Source: a virus
IMG/VR virus record: IMGVR_UViG_3300027970_000904
Location: 1 to 47,711 of that record
Reading direction: 5' to 3' (one strand)
DNA length: 47,711 bases
Shown here in pieces: positions 22,506 to 29,509 of the stretch (the first letter of the stretch is position 1; the number at the start of each line of letters is the position of its first letter). The notes under the pieces are model-generated. The model was given only the letters and a program-made list of their open reading frames with translations, ran no database searches and was not told the DNA's origin. Made by a program: the position numbers and the translations under genes.

Positions 22506-23845
22506 AGTCCCTCGAATAATCCCAATCCAACCATTTCCTCAGCTGGTTCAAAGTTGGGTTCTTTAGTCAGATATGTATTGGTATCTGTATAAATCACCCT
22601 AAACTTATTCTTGTTCATCAACACCGACTTGATGTCATCGATGCATAGGATACCCCGATTCAATCCATTTATAAAATCTATGTACTTAATAGTAGTTTCT
22701 TTACAAATCTTAGCCGTATTGCTATTAGACGTTTTTGGTTTGAATGAATTGAAACACTCATTCCATTTATGGAACACTTGGCTTTCGATCTTATTCGCAT
22801 TTACCAAAGCTCCCTTAATATACCATGCTTCAGCGGTATCGAACATCTCATATGCCTCTCGCACGTCGTTTGCCATGTTTTTCTTGTCGGTTTCAAAGAA
22901 AAACTGAGAAGAAAAGTTTTGAGTCCATCGTTGATTCATTAAGCAGAAAGTAGGTAATTGCATAGTCTGTTCATAGAAAGCCATACCATAGCTTTCGACT
23001 GTGCTGGGGTTAAATGCTATCCTAGCACTCGTGATGAAGTCTACTTTTTCTTTGCCGATAATGCCCACCTTGATCTCATAAGTAGCATTGATTTTCTTCA
23101 ATCGTTCTTCAAACTTCTTAGCTCCGGCTGCGCTTGTCATTACCTTAGCTGGCAAGTTAGTCTGTTCGATCAGATCGATAAACAACTCGGGGTTCTTCCC
23201 TTCTTCCCAACGTCCAATGAACAACACACCTTCTCTAGGCTTGACGTACTGATTTAGTAATTCTTTCTCAGTTACTGGAATAGGAAGATGAGTAGCTGTA
23301 TTATCGAACTGAAGTTCATTGAACTTGCTTTGTGTACCGATAGTGATGTTATTCATCTGCAACTGCAATCGCATCATCTCATTGGTGCTATGAAAGAATG
23401 GATTCTTCGTATCTTTGAAAATCTGACTCTCAAGATGAGTATATGCGATGACCTGTACGCATTCATCAAGTCCCATAGTACTCGCTACTTGAATAGTTTC
23501 ATAGGTATTACATACTAGTACGTCATAGATGTTGGTAGTGAATGCTTTAACGATAGCATTACGGAAATTGGCCATTCTTTCATAGCAAAAACTATCTTCA
23601 TACATAAAGATAGCACTATGATCGGTATACTTGAGTGGGATGTCTGGATAGATCACCCTAGCATCGAATGATTCTAAGAACTCTGTGCTAAGTCCTTGCG
23701 GAGCTTTGTCGGTTATGATATCTACTTTAATTCCATGACTATTCATCGTTTCACAGAAACTCTTAGCGAACTGTCCTATTCCGCCGTGTGGAATTAAGGT
23801 CTGAGAACTGACTAGAAATCCAATACGTTTGTTATAGGTATTCAT
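22502..23845 (-). CDS. GT4-type glycosyltransferase
   Basis: A 447-residue GT-B enzyme. The N-terminal domain has the donor/acceptor loop HGGIGQFAKSF, and the C-terminal domain has VLFIGRWEEGKNPELFIDL and FNPSTVESYGMAFYEQTM, the E-x7-E nucleotide-sugar motif of family GT4. A C-terminal extension of about 90 residues is unusual. It is coupled to the epimerase gene. The target could be DNA, a capsid protein or a host envelope sugar; nothing in the sequence decides this. AAAGGTAAAAT precedes the start. Confidence 0.85.
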   Translation of the reverse strand: MNTYNKRIGFLVSSQTLIPHGGIGQFAKSFCETMNSHGIKVDIITDKAPQGLSTEFLESFDARVIYPDIPLKYTDHSAIFMYEDSFCYERMANFRNAIVKAFTTNIYDVLVCNTYETIQVASTMGLDECVQVIAYTHLESQIFKDTKNPFFHSTNEMMRLQLQMNNITIGTQSKFNELQFDNTATHLPIPVTEKELLNQYVKPREGVLFIGRWEEGKNPELFIDLIEQTNLPAKVMTSAAGAKKFEERLKKINATYEIKVGIIGKEKVDFITSARIAFNPSTVESYGMAFYEQTMQLPTFCLMNQRWTQNFSSQFFFETDKKNMANDVREAYEMFDTAEAWYIKGALVNANKIESQVFHKWNECFNSFKPKTSNSNTAKICKETTIKYIDFINGLNRGILCIDDIKSVLMNKNKFRVIYTDTNTYLTKEPNFEPAEEMVGLGLFEGL

Positions 23846-23854
23846 ATTTTACCT

Positions 23855-24709
23855 TTACGTTCCCCAGCGGTTACCAAACAAAGGTAGATGTAGTCGATCA
23901 CTATATCTGACACCATACTTCATTGCTAACTCGGCAACTGTAAGGTTATTCAATTGATATACACTCTCTACTCCACCGACGGGCATGAAATATACAGGCC
24001 CCTCAAAACCCTCATCACGATATAGCTTAGATACTTCAAGTGCTTCCTGAGCATCTTCTTCTGTAGAGATCACAAACTTGAGGTATGCATAGCCAAATTT
24101 CTCATATTCACGCACAACCTTAGGTTTGATCGCACTCTTATGAGACTCACCGGAACAACTTAACTTAGGACTGACGCTAAAAGTGATTTCTCGTTCAAAT
24201 CCCGGATATACTTCTGGCCAGCTCCAGTCTTCAAGATAGTGTGCGAACTCAGGTGAAAGTTCCTGTGTACCATTAGTCTCAAAAGTAATCTCTTTGAGAC
24301 CCGCCATCTTAGGATGACTCAAGAGTTTTGGGAAAGCTCGCTGCCATCCAAGTAGTGGTTCTCCTCCTGTGATGACAAGATGTTCGTTTTTCCATTCTTT
24401 AAACGGTAGTAGTTCCATGATGTCATCAACAATGGTATCAATGTCCTTACTAGGAGAAAGATGCTTAAATCGAGGGTCCCATGAGGCGTAAGAATCGCAA
24501 CCAGTGGTGACGAGTGGGAGAGAATTGTAATCTTTGTAAACTTTCGGGTCGATCTTTTTCCGTTCAACAGACGTTTCTCCCTTAGGCATACCAAATCCTC
24601 CACACGTGAAGTTGCAGCCAAACGTTCTTAGGAAAATGCTAGGTACGCCTTGATACCTGCCTTCACCCTGAATAGAATAAAATAGTTCACTAATCTTGAT
24701 TTGCGTCAT
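23855..24709 (-). CDS. queE: 7-carboxy-7-deazaguanine synthase QueE (radical SAM), variant cysteine motif
   Basis: A 284-residue radical SAM protein. YSIQGEG near the start and TGGEPLL are QueE hallmarks, followed by FETNGT and SVSPK. The cluster cysteines are Cys32, Cys36 and probably Cys71 (TTGCDSYASWD), so a loop of 34 residues separates the second and third Cys instead of the usual two. Similar variants occur in phages. QueE makes CDG, a precursor of preQ0. Together with FolE, QueD and DpdA it implies 7-deazaguanine modification of DNA. Confidence 0.9.
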   Translation of the reverse strand: MTQIKISELFYSIQGEGRYQGVPSIFLRTFGCNFTCGGFGMPKGETSVERKKIDPKVYKDYNSLPLVTTGCDSYASWDPRFKHLSPSKDIDTIVDDIMELLPFKEWKNEHLVITGGEPLLGWQRAFPKLLSHPKMAGLKEITFETNGTQELSPEFAHYLEDWSWPEVYPGFEREITFSVSPKLSCSGESHKSAIKPKVVREYEKFGYAYLKFVISTEEDAQEALEVSKLYRDEGFEGPVYFMPVGGVESVYQLNNLTVAELAMKYGVRYSDRLHLPLFGNRWGT

Positions 24710-24863
24710 TGTCTCGTTCTTTTAGATATTCTTCATATGTCTTATATTTGTCGCCCGATTTGTAAATCCAACCTTCATATAAGTTATCTGGATCGTAGAA
24801 AGGAATAGAATACAAATGCCTACCATTCTTAGCATCTATATAATTCACAATTTTATTATGCAT
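24690..24863 (-). CDS. Small protein between glycosylase and queE (57 aa)
   Basis: MHNKIVNYIDAKNGRHLYSI..., 57 residues, acidic and rich in Tyr (SGDKYKTYEEYLKERDND). Its start overlaps the end of the glycosylase gene by eight bases and its stop overlaps the start of queE by 20, so the whole operon is continuously translated. No family is recognised. Confidence 0.65.
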   Translation of the reverse strand: MHNKIVNYIDAKNGRHLYSIPFYDPDNLYEGWIYKSGDKYKTYEEYLKERDNDANQD

Positions 24864-25278
24864 CTATGCATTCTTCTCTTAGGTATCGCACTAATTCTTT
24901 ATCAGTAGGTTGTACAGCATAGTTGTTCTTAAAGAAAATCTCATAACTATCACTGCCATACTTTCCTATACCATAAAGAACTTTAGCATCACTCTTGTCC
25001 CATGTCAAGTATTGATTGGACATCCTTCTAATTCGGTTTTCCCGAACAATGACTAATCCAAGCGGACGTATAACTTCATATACTTCTTCGCTCGTACTTG
25101 TCAAGAACTTCTCACATGTGTCCCATCTAGATAAGAATTCAGGAAGGACCCTTTTTACCAACAACCTATGAGTCTGGTTCAGCATGATCACCCCTACCAT
25201 ATGTTGCCACTCGGATGTAATCTGTTGTTGAACCATTAGCTCGTCACATAACGGAACGATATTCACTACTTCCACCAC
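24856..25278 (-). CDS. HhH-GPD DNA glycosylase, MBD4-like
   Basis: A 140-residue minimal HhH-GPD enzyme. LNQTHRLLVKRVLPEFL is the N-terminal helix pair. LYGIGKYGSDSYEIFF is the helix-hairpin-helix, followed by PTDKEL with candidate catalytic Asp126. This closely resembles the MBD4 glycosylase core (GIGKYGNDSY...HPEDHKL), which removes T or U from G mismatches. There is no Fe-S loop. In this operon it may repair deaminated or modified bases. It overlaps its neighbours on both sides. Confidence 0.8.
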   Translation of the reverse strand: MVEVVNIVPLCDELMVQQQITSEWQHMVGVIMLNQTHRLLVKRVLPEFLSRWDTCEKFLTSTSEEVYEVIRPLGLVIVRENRIRRMSNQYLTWDKSDAKVLYGIGKYGSDSYEIFFKNNYAVQPTDKELVRYLREECIDA

Positions 25279-25820
25279 CGCTCCCAGGGAAATCGAATAG
25301 CGACCGGATCTTCAATTTTGTTTATGGCTTCCCCAAAATAGTCGATTCCTTCAAAATCACTTGCTTCGTTCTCTACCAAAACAGCAAACTTCACATTATG
25401 ATTCCAAACTGAATCCCAAGCTTCTTTTTGATCCGGGAAGCAGCTATTAATCCAATCTTGTTTAATCCAATCAAAGGTCATGCCGCTATCATTGATGTCA
25501 TCCACGATCAGGATATTTTTACGCTTTTTGGTATCCCAACGACTTTTTATGACAGGGCGATCATCCGACGAAACATACCCAAATGCATCTTCAGACATCC
25601 AGGCATTTAGTTCAGTATCAGGGGGATCGCTGCGCAAACTGACTTTTAGTGTATGCATTGGAATATTCAAATAATGGCTAATCATTAGAGCAGGAACTAA
25701 TCCTCCTCTGGTAATGCCTACAACATAATCAGGTCGAAACTGGTCTACAGTAATCTGTCTTATGATGTTATGAACCATACCGTCAATCTGTTTGTCAGTG
25801 TAATATACTTTCTTAGTCAT
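25266..25820 (-). CDS. Phosphoribosyltransferase (type I PRTase)
   Basis: A 184-residue enzyme. ILIVDDINDSGMTF (113-126) is the PRPP-binding motif, VVGITRGGLVPALMIS is the PP-loop, and the C-terminus is Trp-rich (RFPWERWWK), as in xanthine/guanine PRTases. It probably salvages a purine base by adding ribose-5-phosphate. First gene of the operon from the promoter at 25865-25893. A 20-bp tandem duplication covers the start codon, so a short upstream frame MTKKVYND precedes the true start. Confidence 0.85.
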   Translation of the reverse strand: MTKKVYYTDKQIDGMVHNIIRQITVDQFRPDYVVGITRGGLVPALMISHYLNIPMHTLKVSLRSDPPDTELNAWMSEDAFGYVSSDDRPVIKSRWDTKKRKNILIVDDINDSGMTFDWIKQDWINSCFPDQKEAWDSVWNHNVKFAVLVENEASDFEGIDYFGEAINKIEDPVAIRFPWERWWK

Positions 25821-25840
25821 TATATACTTTCTTAGTCATT
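25801..25840. repeat. 20-bp tandem duplication over a start codon
   Basis: TATACTTTCTTAGTCATTA is present twice in tandem at the 5' end of the phosphoribosyltransferase gene. The unit is 20 bases, not a multiple of three, so the upstream copy gives an eight-codon frame whose stop overlaps the real start region. Confidence 0.85.
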
Positions 25841-25864
25841 ATATACTTTTTATATCAATAAATT

Positions 25865-25893
25865 ATTATATACTATTTAGGTTAGGTTGTCAA
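25865..25893 (-). promoter_or_regulatory. Perfect early promoter of the PRTase-to-epimerase operon
   Basis: Minus strand TTGACA-17-TATAAT, all twelve positions consensus. The plus-strand late promoter of the GIY-YIG-like gene begins eight bases to the right. Confidence 0.9.
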
Positions 25894-25900
25894 GAAAAAA

Positions 25901-25971
25901 GATAAATAAGCGTGAGTCACGGAACTCCCATTCCCACTCACTCTAATAGTTGAAAAGGAACTACCAGCATG
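25901..25971 (+). promoter_or_regulatory. Late promoter plus two-hairpin leader of homing endonuclease (copy 2)
   Basis: GATAAATA (25901-25908), stem GTGAGT/ACTCAC (25912-25917 with 25936-25941) enclosing GGAA/TTCC (25921-25924 with 25931-25934), TCTAAT, then AGTT/AACT (25948-25951 with 25959-25962) with AAAAGG in the loop, and ATG at 25969. Every stem differs from copy 1 by paired changes. Confidence 0.8.
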
Positions 25972-26667
25972 TCTATTTATTCTGTCTTTACACCCTATAC
26001 TTACTTTATTATGTGGCGAGGCACCAATACCAAATATTATGGCTGTCAGTACGGCAAAAAAGCTAACCCAGAGAACATACTGACCGGTCGATATACTACA
26101 TCGTCAGTTAGTGTCAATGAACATTGGCAAAAGTACGGGCCTCCAGATATAGTTGTTATTCATCGTACTTTTACTACAGCAGCAGAATGTAGATTATATG
26201 AGCATACTTACATAAAAAGAGTAAAGGCGGTGTATAAGGAAGATTGGCTTAATAAATCCGATAGTAAAGCAATTTTAACAGACAACTACTCGGATTCTTC
26301 ATGGAAGAATAGTCACAAAAGTAGGCGGAGGCACATGGAAGAGGATCCGGAATTTCGGAAATTTATGGTAGATAGATTCGTTAACCTGATGCAATCGGAT
26401 GCAGCAAATTTAAAACGAAAAGAAACGTTCGTCCGAACAAAGCATTCGCAAGGAGAGAACAATCCTAGATTTGGTGCTATACTGACCCCTGAAATTTTAA
26501 CAAAAATCTCAGAGGCCAGAAAGAAACAATATTCTTTAAATAAATCATTGGCAAATAAGCTAAACCAAAAGAATCGTTCGTGTGAATATTGCGGCAAGTC
26601 AGGACTTAATGCTGGAAATTATAAAAGATGGCATGGAAATAAATGCAAAATAGCGGGAAATAAATAA
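25969..26667 (+). CDS. GIY-YIG-like homing endonuclease
   Basis: A 232-residue endonuclease starting MSIYSVFTPYTYFI. YTYFIMWRGTNTKYYGCQYGK resembles the GIY-YIG strand pair, with TGRYTTSS and a candidate catalytic Glu in RLYEHTYIKR. A basic helical region follows, and the C-terminus carries a zinc knuckle (CEYCGKSGLNAGNYKRWHGNKC, with two Cys, His and Cys). This class is common in T4-like phages as free-standing homing enzymes. It shares its leader and the M-x-I-Y start with two other endonucleases in the window. Confidence 0.8.
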   Translation: MSIYSVFTPYTYFIMWRGTNTKYYGCQYGKKANPENILTGRYTTSSVSVNEHWQKYGPPDIVVIHRTFTTAAECRLYEHTYIKRVKAVYKEDWLNKSDSKAILTDNYSDSSWKNSHKSRRRHMEEDPEFRKFMVDRFVNLMQSDAANLKRKETFVRTKHSQGENNPRFGAILTPEILTKISEARKKQYSLNKSLANKLNQKNRSCEYCGKSGLNAGNYKRWHGNKCKIAGNK

Positions 26668-26686
26668 TTATTCCCCACTGATTCTA

Positions 26687-27166
26687 TTATAGAAACTCGC
26701 CGTCTTCTCTATGGCCTTGCCTGTATGCCATGTTTGATGGGGTTTCTCTCACTTCTACTTTCGCACACCAAACTCTTGCAGCCTCTGCCTCGCCGCAGGA
26801 TGGAAGGAAAATAGTATTCACATATTCATACAGGTAATCTGCAAGTCCCTCGCATCCGGTCTTTTCAACCTCAATTATCTTTGCCAATCCTAATTCTCCT
26901 AGTTGCTTAATGGTATCATAGTATGGATCATCTTGGGCTAAAAGTAATACGTGGTCAAAATTATCTTCTAGGAAATCCTTAAGTGGCCGGAGCCCACCGT
27001 AATCAAAACACCAATTTCGGGCGTCAAGGTCATCGCATTCAAATTCAAATTTGAAAGACAATGCATAGCCGTGTATTAAACGACAGTGACTATCCGCTCG
27101 CCATTGCCGATACGCCAGAGGCGCAAGGTGTGAATATTCTTTAGTTGATACATATTTTTTTGTCAT
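26687..27166 (-). CDS. queD: 6-carboxytetrahydropterin synthase QueD, variant zinc site
   Basis: A 159-residue T-fold protein. The motif normally C-x-x-x-H-G-H reads C28-R-L-I-H32-G-Y34, so one zinc ligand is a Tyr. CFDYGGLRPLKDFLE and the catalytic region KVEVRETPSNMAY are as in QueD. The enzyme turns dihydroneopterin triphosphate from FolE into CPH4, the substrate of QueE. AAAGGAGA precedes the start. The HGY variant also appears in other phage QueD proteins as I recall, so it may be functional. Confidence 0.85.
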   Translation of the reverse strand: MTKKYVSTKEYSHLAPLAYRQWRADSHCRLIHGYALSFKFEFECDDLDARNWCFDYGGLRPLKDFLEDNFDHVLLLAQDDPYYDTIKQLGELGLAKIIEVEKTGCEGLADYLYEYVNTIFLPSCGEAEAARVWCAKVEVRETPSNMAYRQGHREDGEFL

Positions 27167-27189
27167 CTTTTTTCTCCTTTAGATGACAC

Positions 27190-27235
27190 GCAGAATGTTT
27201 ATAGTGGGAATGAGTGTCAAAGACCACTGTTAATA
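27190..27235. repeat. Stop-proximal hairpin element, copy A
   Basis: Minus strand reads AACAGTGG...CATTCCCACT followed by ATTCTGC. Its stem AGTGG/CCACT corresponds to AGCGG/CCGCT in copy B (27408-27454), a compensatory change. It begins at the stop codon of the disrupted small gene. Confidence 0.65.
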
Positions 27236-27378
27236 AGCATACCGACGATTGATGTAGTCAAGGATATCCTCAACTTCACAAAAGCCTTCTGCATTATAAA
27301 TCTGATTTAGATCAAGACCATGATCCTGATATCCTTCTCCGAGCATATTTGATAATAGTTGCCTGGTTGATTTGCCAT
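27230..27378 (-). pseudogene. Small phage gene with a frameshift at its start
   Basis: A coherent reading frame (KYGKSTRQLLSNMLGEGY, then EGFCEVEDILDYINRRY) runs to a stop at 27232-27230. Its only good start, the ATG at 27378 with AGGAG eight bases upstream, is in another frame that stops after 23 codons. Restoring one G (ATGGGC for ATGGC) would give MGKSTRQLLSN.... It is either a one-base deletion or a sequencing error. An internal ATG would give a 38-residue product without ribosome-binding site. Promoter at 27397-27425. Confidence 0.6.
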
Positions 27379-27396
27379 ATTTTAATCTCCTATATT

Positions 27397-27425
27397 AGCA
27401 TAACATAGGCGGCAGAATTTGTCAA
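27397..27425 (-). promoter_or_regulatory. Early promoter before the disrupted gene
   Basis: Minus strand TTGACA-17-TATGCT. The -35 is perfect and lies in the distal part of hairpin element B. Confidence 0.65.
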
Positions 27426-27454
27426 GCGGGAATGACGCCAAGACCGCTGTTTAT
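27408..27454. repeat. Stop-proximal hairpin element, copy B
   Basis: Minus strand AACAGCGG...CATTCCCGCT then ATTCTGC, starting at the stop codon of the Smr gene. About three quarters of positions match copy A, and the stem change AGCGG/CCGCT versus AGTGG/CCACT preserves pairing. Confidence 0.65.
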
Positions 27455-27687
27455 TTGATACGCTGAATAACTATGAATCCATGTCTGATCATAGTTGCAT
27501 CGCATCCAATCCTATTTATCGTATTCTCAACCAGCTTAATCATTTTAATGCTGTTACCGCAGATGATAGTTAGTGGGAACTCATTCTGGTTCATTAGAAC
27601 GAAGTTCTCCACTAACAGATCAACATCCTGGTGTCTAACACCGTGAAGGTCTAGCTGGGCCATTGATATGATAAATTCCGTTAGCAC
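27451..27687 (-). CDS. Small Smr-domain protein
   Basis: A 78-residue protein consisting almost only of an Smr (MutS2-related) domain: LDLHGVRHQDVDLLVENFV, the IICGNSIKMIKLVENTI loop where TGxG is usual, and a final strand. Smr domains bind or cut branched DNA or RNA. The typical H-G-x-G-x-G loop is not conserved (CGNSIK), so activity is uncertain. The GTG start overlaps the folE stop by seven bases; an ATG at 27663 is an alternative. Confidence 0.75.
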   Translation of the reverse strand: MLTEFIISMAQLDLHGVRHQDVDLLVENFVLMNQNEFPLTIICGNSIKMIKLVENTINRIGCDATMIRHGFIVIQRIK

Positions 27688-28361
27688 TTACTCATGCGAG
27701 CGATACTAAGAAACTCTGCACGAGCAGCAGGGTCAGACTTGAATCCGCCGCCCAGCTTACACGTTACTGTGCTTGACCCTGTATCTTCTACACCGCGCGA
27801 CTTAACACAATAGTGCTGGGCATCAATCATGACTGCAACATCTTCGGTTTCAAGAATGTAGCAAAGAGTGTGAAATACCTGTTCAGTCAAACGCTCCTGA
27901 ATCTGTGGCCGCTTGCTGAAATATTCAACAATACGATTGATCTTGGATAGACCAAGAACCTTTTCGTTGGGTACATACGCAACAGTAGCAAGACCGTCAA
28001 TTTGGACAAAATGATGTTCACAGTTACTCATAACAATAATGTTACGCTCTACTACCATTTCATCGTAGTTCATCTTGTTGTCAACTGTAGTACACTTGGG
28101 AAATGCTTCGTAGTCGAGGCCCCAAAAGATTTCACCTACATACATTTTGGCAACACGCTTGGGAGTTTCAATAAGACTATCATCACTTAGGTCAAGCCCT
28201 AAGGTTTCCATGATATCCTTAAACTTGCGTTCAATGATCTCAATTTTGTCGGTTCTGCTGAGATTGTTTTCGATAGTGGGAGTTTCAACCCCCATCTTTA
28301 CAAGATGTTCATGGACGAGACGACCCAATTCGGGGTCACATTTATTTTTATTAAAAGACAT
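27681..28361 (-). CDS. folE: GTP cyclohydrolase I (FolE type)
   Basis: A 226-residue enzyme. SNCEHHFVQIDGLATVAYVP carries the zinc Cys and His, followed by VLGLSKINRIVEYFSKRPQIQERLTEQ, and CVKSRGVEDTGSSTVT has the second zinc Cys and the GTP-binding segment. The first product of the 7-deazaguanine pathway, dihydroneopterin triphosphate, comes from this enzyme. Expression follows GMP reductase after an 83-base leader that can fold as a branched structure (28368-28436). AAAGGAAA lies before the ATG. Confidence 0.93.
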   Translation of the reverse strand: MSFNKNKCDPELGRLVHEHLVKMGVETPTIENNLSRTDKIEIIERKFKDIMETLGLDLSDDSLIETPKRVAKMYVGEIFWGLDYEAFPKCTTVDNKMNYDEMVVERNIIVMSNCEHHFVQIDGLATVAYVPNEKVLGLSKINRIVEYFSKRPQIQERLTEQVFHTLCYILETEDVAVMIDAQHYCVKSRGVEDTGSSTVTCKLGGGFKSDPAARAEFLSIARMSKC

Positions 28362-28367
28362 ATTTTT

Positions 28368-28436
28368 TTCCTTTCAAAGTATCTAACGTTAATACCCAAC
28401 GGAGAGTTCACTCTCACTTTGTAGCCTTTGTGCTAC
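28368..28436 (-). promoter_or_regulatory. Branched 5' leader structure before folE
   Basis: Minus strand can form GTAGC/GCTAC (loop ACAAAG), then AAAGT/ACTTT closing a junction with GAGAG-TGAA-CTCTC and GTAT/ATAC hairpins; AAAGGA follows directly. A GATAAATA late box sits just upstream (28442-28449), overlapping the GMP reductase stop. Candidate regulatory leader; no known riboswitch class was matched. Confidence 0.4.
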
Positions 28437-28444
28437 ATTATTAT

Positions 28445-29509
28445 TTATCGCTTGACGTATGTATCATTAAATTGTTTATTTACCCGAACAAAGGTTGTGC
28501 ATTTACTTAAGTGTTTAAGTTCGGAAGCCCCGGTATACGTACACGCACTTCTTAAACCGCCTAGAATATCCTTAACAGTATCTTCTACCGGACCCTTATA
28601 AGGAATCTCTACCGTTCGTCCTTCACTACTACGATAGTCAGCAACACTGCCGTGATGCTTACGCATAGCCGAATCGGAACTCATACCATAGAACTGTACT
28701 CGATATTCGCAATCGCGAATGGGTTTACCTAGTTCACTAGAATATTCAGTTTTTACCCAGCGTTTGAATATTTTTCCGCCGCCCTCGTCGTGGCCAGCAA
28801 GCATACCACCTAGCATCACGAAATCTGCACCGGCGCCGAATGCCTTAGCAACATCTCCTGGACAGGTGCAGCCTCCGTCGGCAATGATATGGCCACCAAG
28901 ACCGTGAGCAGCATCACTGCACTCCACAATAGCACTAAGCTGAGGATAACCAACGCCAGTTTGAATACGAGTTGTGCAAACGCTCCCTGGCCCGATGCCC
29001 ACCTTAACAATATCTGCTCCACGTAAAATTAACTCCTGTGTCATGTCTGCGGTAACAACATTGCCCGCGATAATTGTGTGGCTGGGGTATTCTTTTCTAA
29101 TCTTAGTAACAAAGTCACCAAAGTGTTCGCTATATCCGTTAGCAACATCAATACAGATAAAATGAATATAAGGATGCTTGTTTAATAGCATTTGTAAGCG
29201 TTCAAAGTCTCTGTCGCTTGTACCAGTGCTGATAGCATATCTATCAGAATTTAACCCAGGGGGAATTTCAATATTATCTTTGGTTAAGCAAGTAAATATG
29301 TCTTGAGTTTGCAATGCCAAAGCCATTTCGACGGTGCCTACGCCATCCATGTTAGCAGCCATAATAGGGATACCATTCCAAACATGACCGCTATGCTTAA
29401 ATGTATAGGTTCGATGCAGATGTACGTCTTTACGGCTAGCTAGTGTTGACCTTTTTGGCCGAATCAACACGTCACTAAAGTCTAGTAGAATTTCGTTTTC
29501 AATATGCAT
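28445..29509 (-). CDS. guaC: GMP reductase
   Basis: A 354-residue TIM-barrel enzyme. [20 protein letters not shown] contains the catalytic Cys, and [35 protein letters not shown] and [10 protein letters not shown] follow, all closer to GMP reductase than to IMP dehydrogenase; the CBS domains of IMPDH are absent. It converts GMP to IMP with NADPH. In a phage that alters guanine chemistry it may shift the purine pool. The start overlaps the end of the upstream glycosyltransferase by one base. Confidence 0.92.
   Translation of the reverse strand: MHIENEILLDFSDVLIRPKRSTLASRKDVHLHRTYTFKHSGHVWNGIPIMAANMDGVGTVEMALALQTQDIFTCLTKDNIEIPPGLNSDRYAISTGTSDRDFERLQMLLNKHPYIHFICIDVANGYSEHFGDFVTKIRKEYPSHTIIAGNVVTADMTQELILRGADIVKVGIGPGSVCTTRIQTGVGYPQLSAIVECSDAAHGLGGHIIADGGCTCPGDVAKAFGAGADFVMLGGMLAGHDEGGGKIFKRWVKTEYSSELGKPIRDCEYRVQFYGMSSDSAMRKHHGSVADYRSSEGRTVEIPYKGPVEDTVKDILGGLRSACTYTGASELKHLSKCTTFVRVNKQFNDTYVKR

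Noticed and set aside
28362-28450. preQ1 or THF riboswitch before folE
   Set aside because: The pairing pattern and conserved bases do not match the classes I know; it is kept only as an unassigned leader.
28445-29509. IMP dehydrogenase
   Set aside because: CBS domains are missing and the motifs around the catalytic Cys and the FYGMSS segment match GMP reductase.
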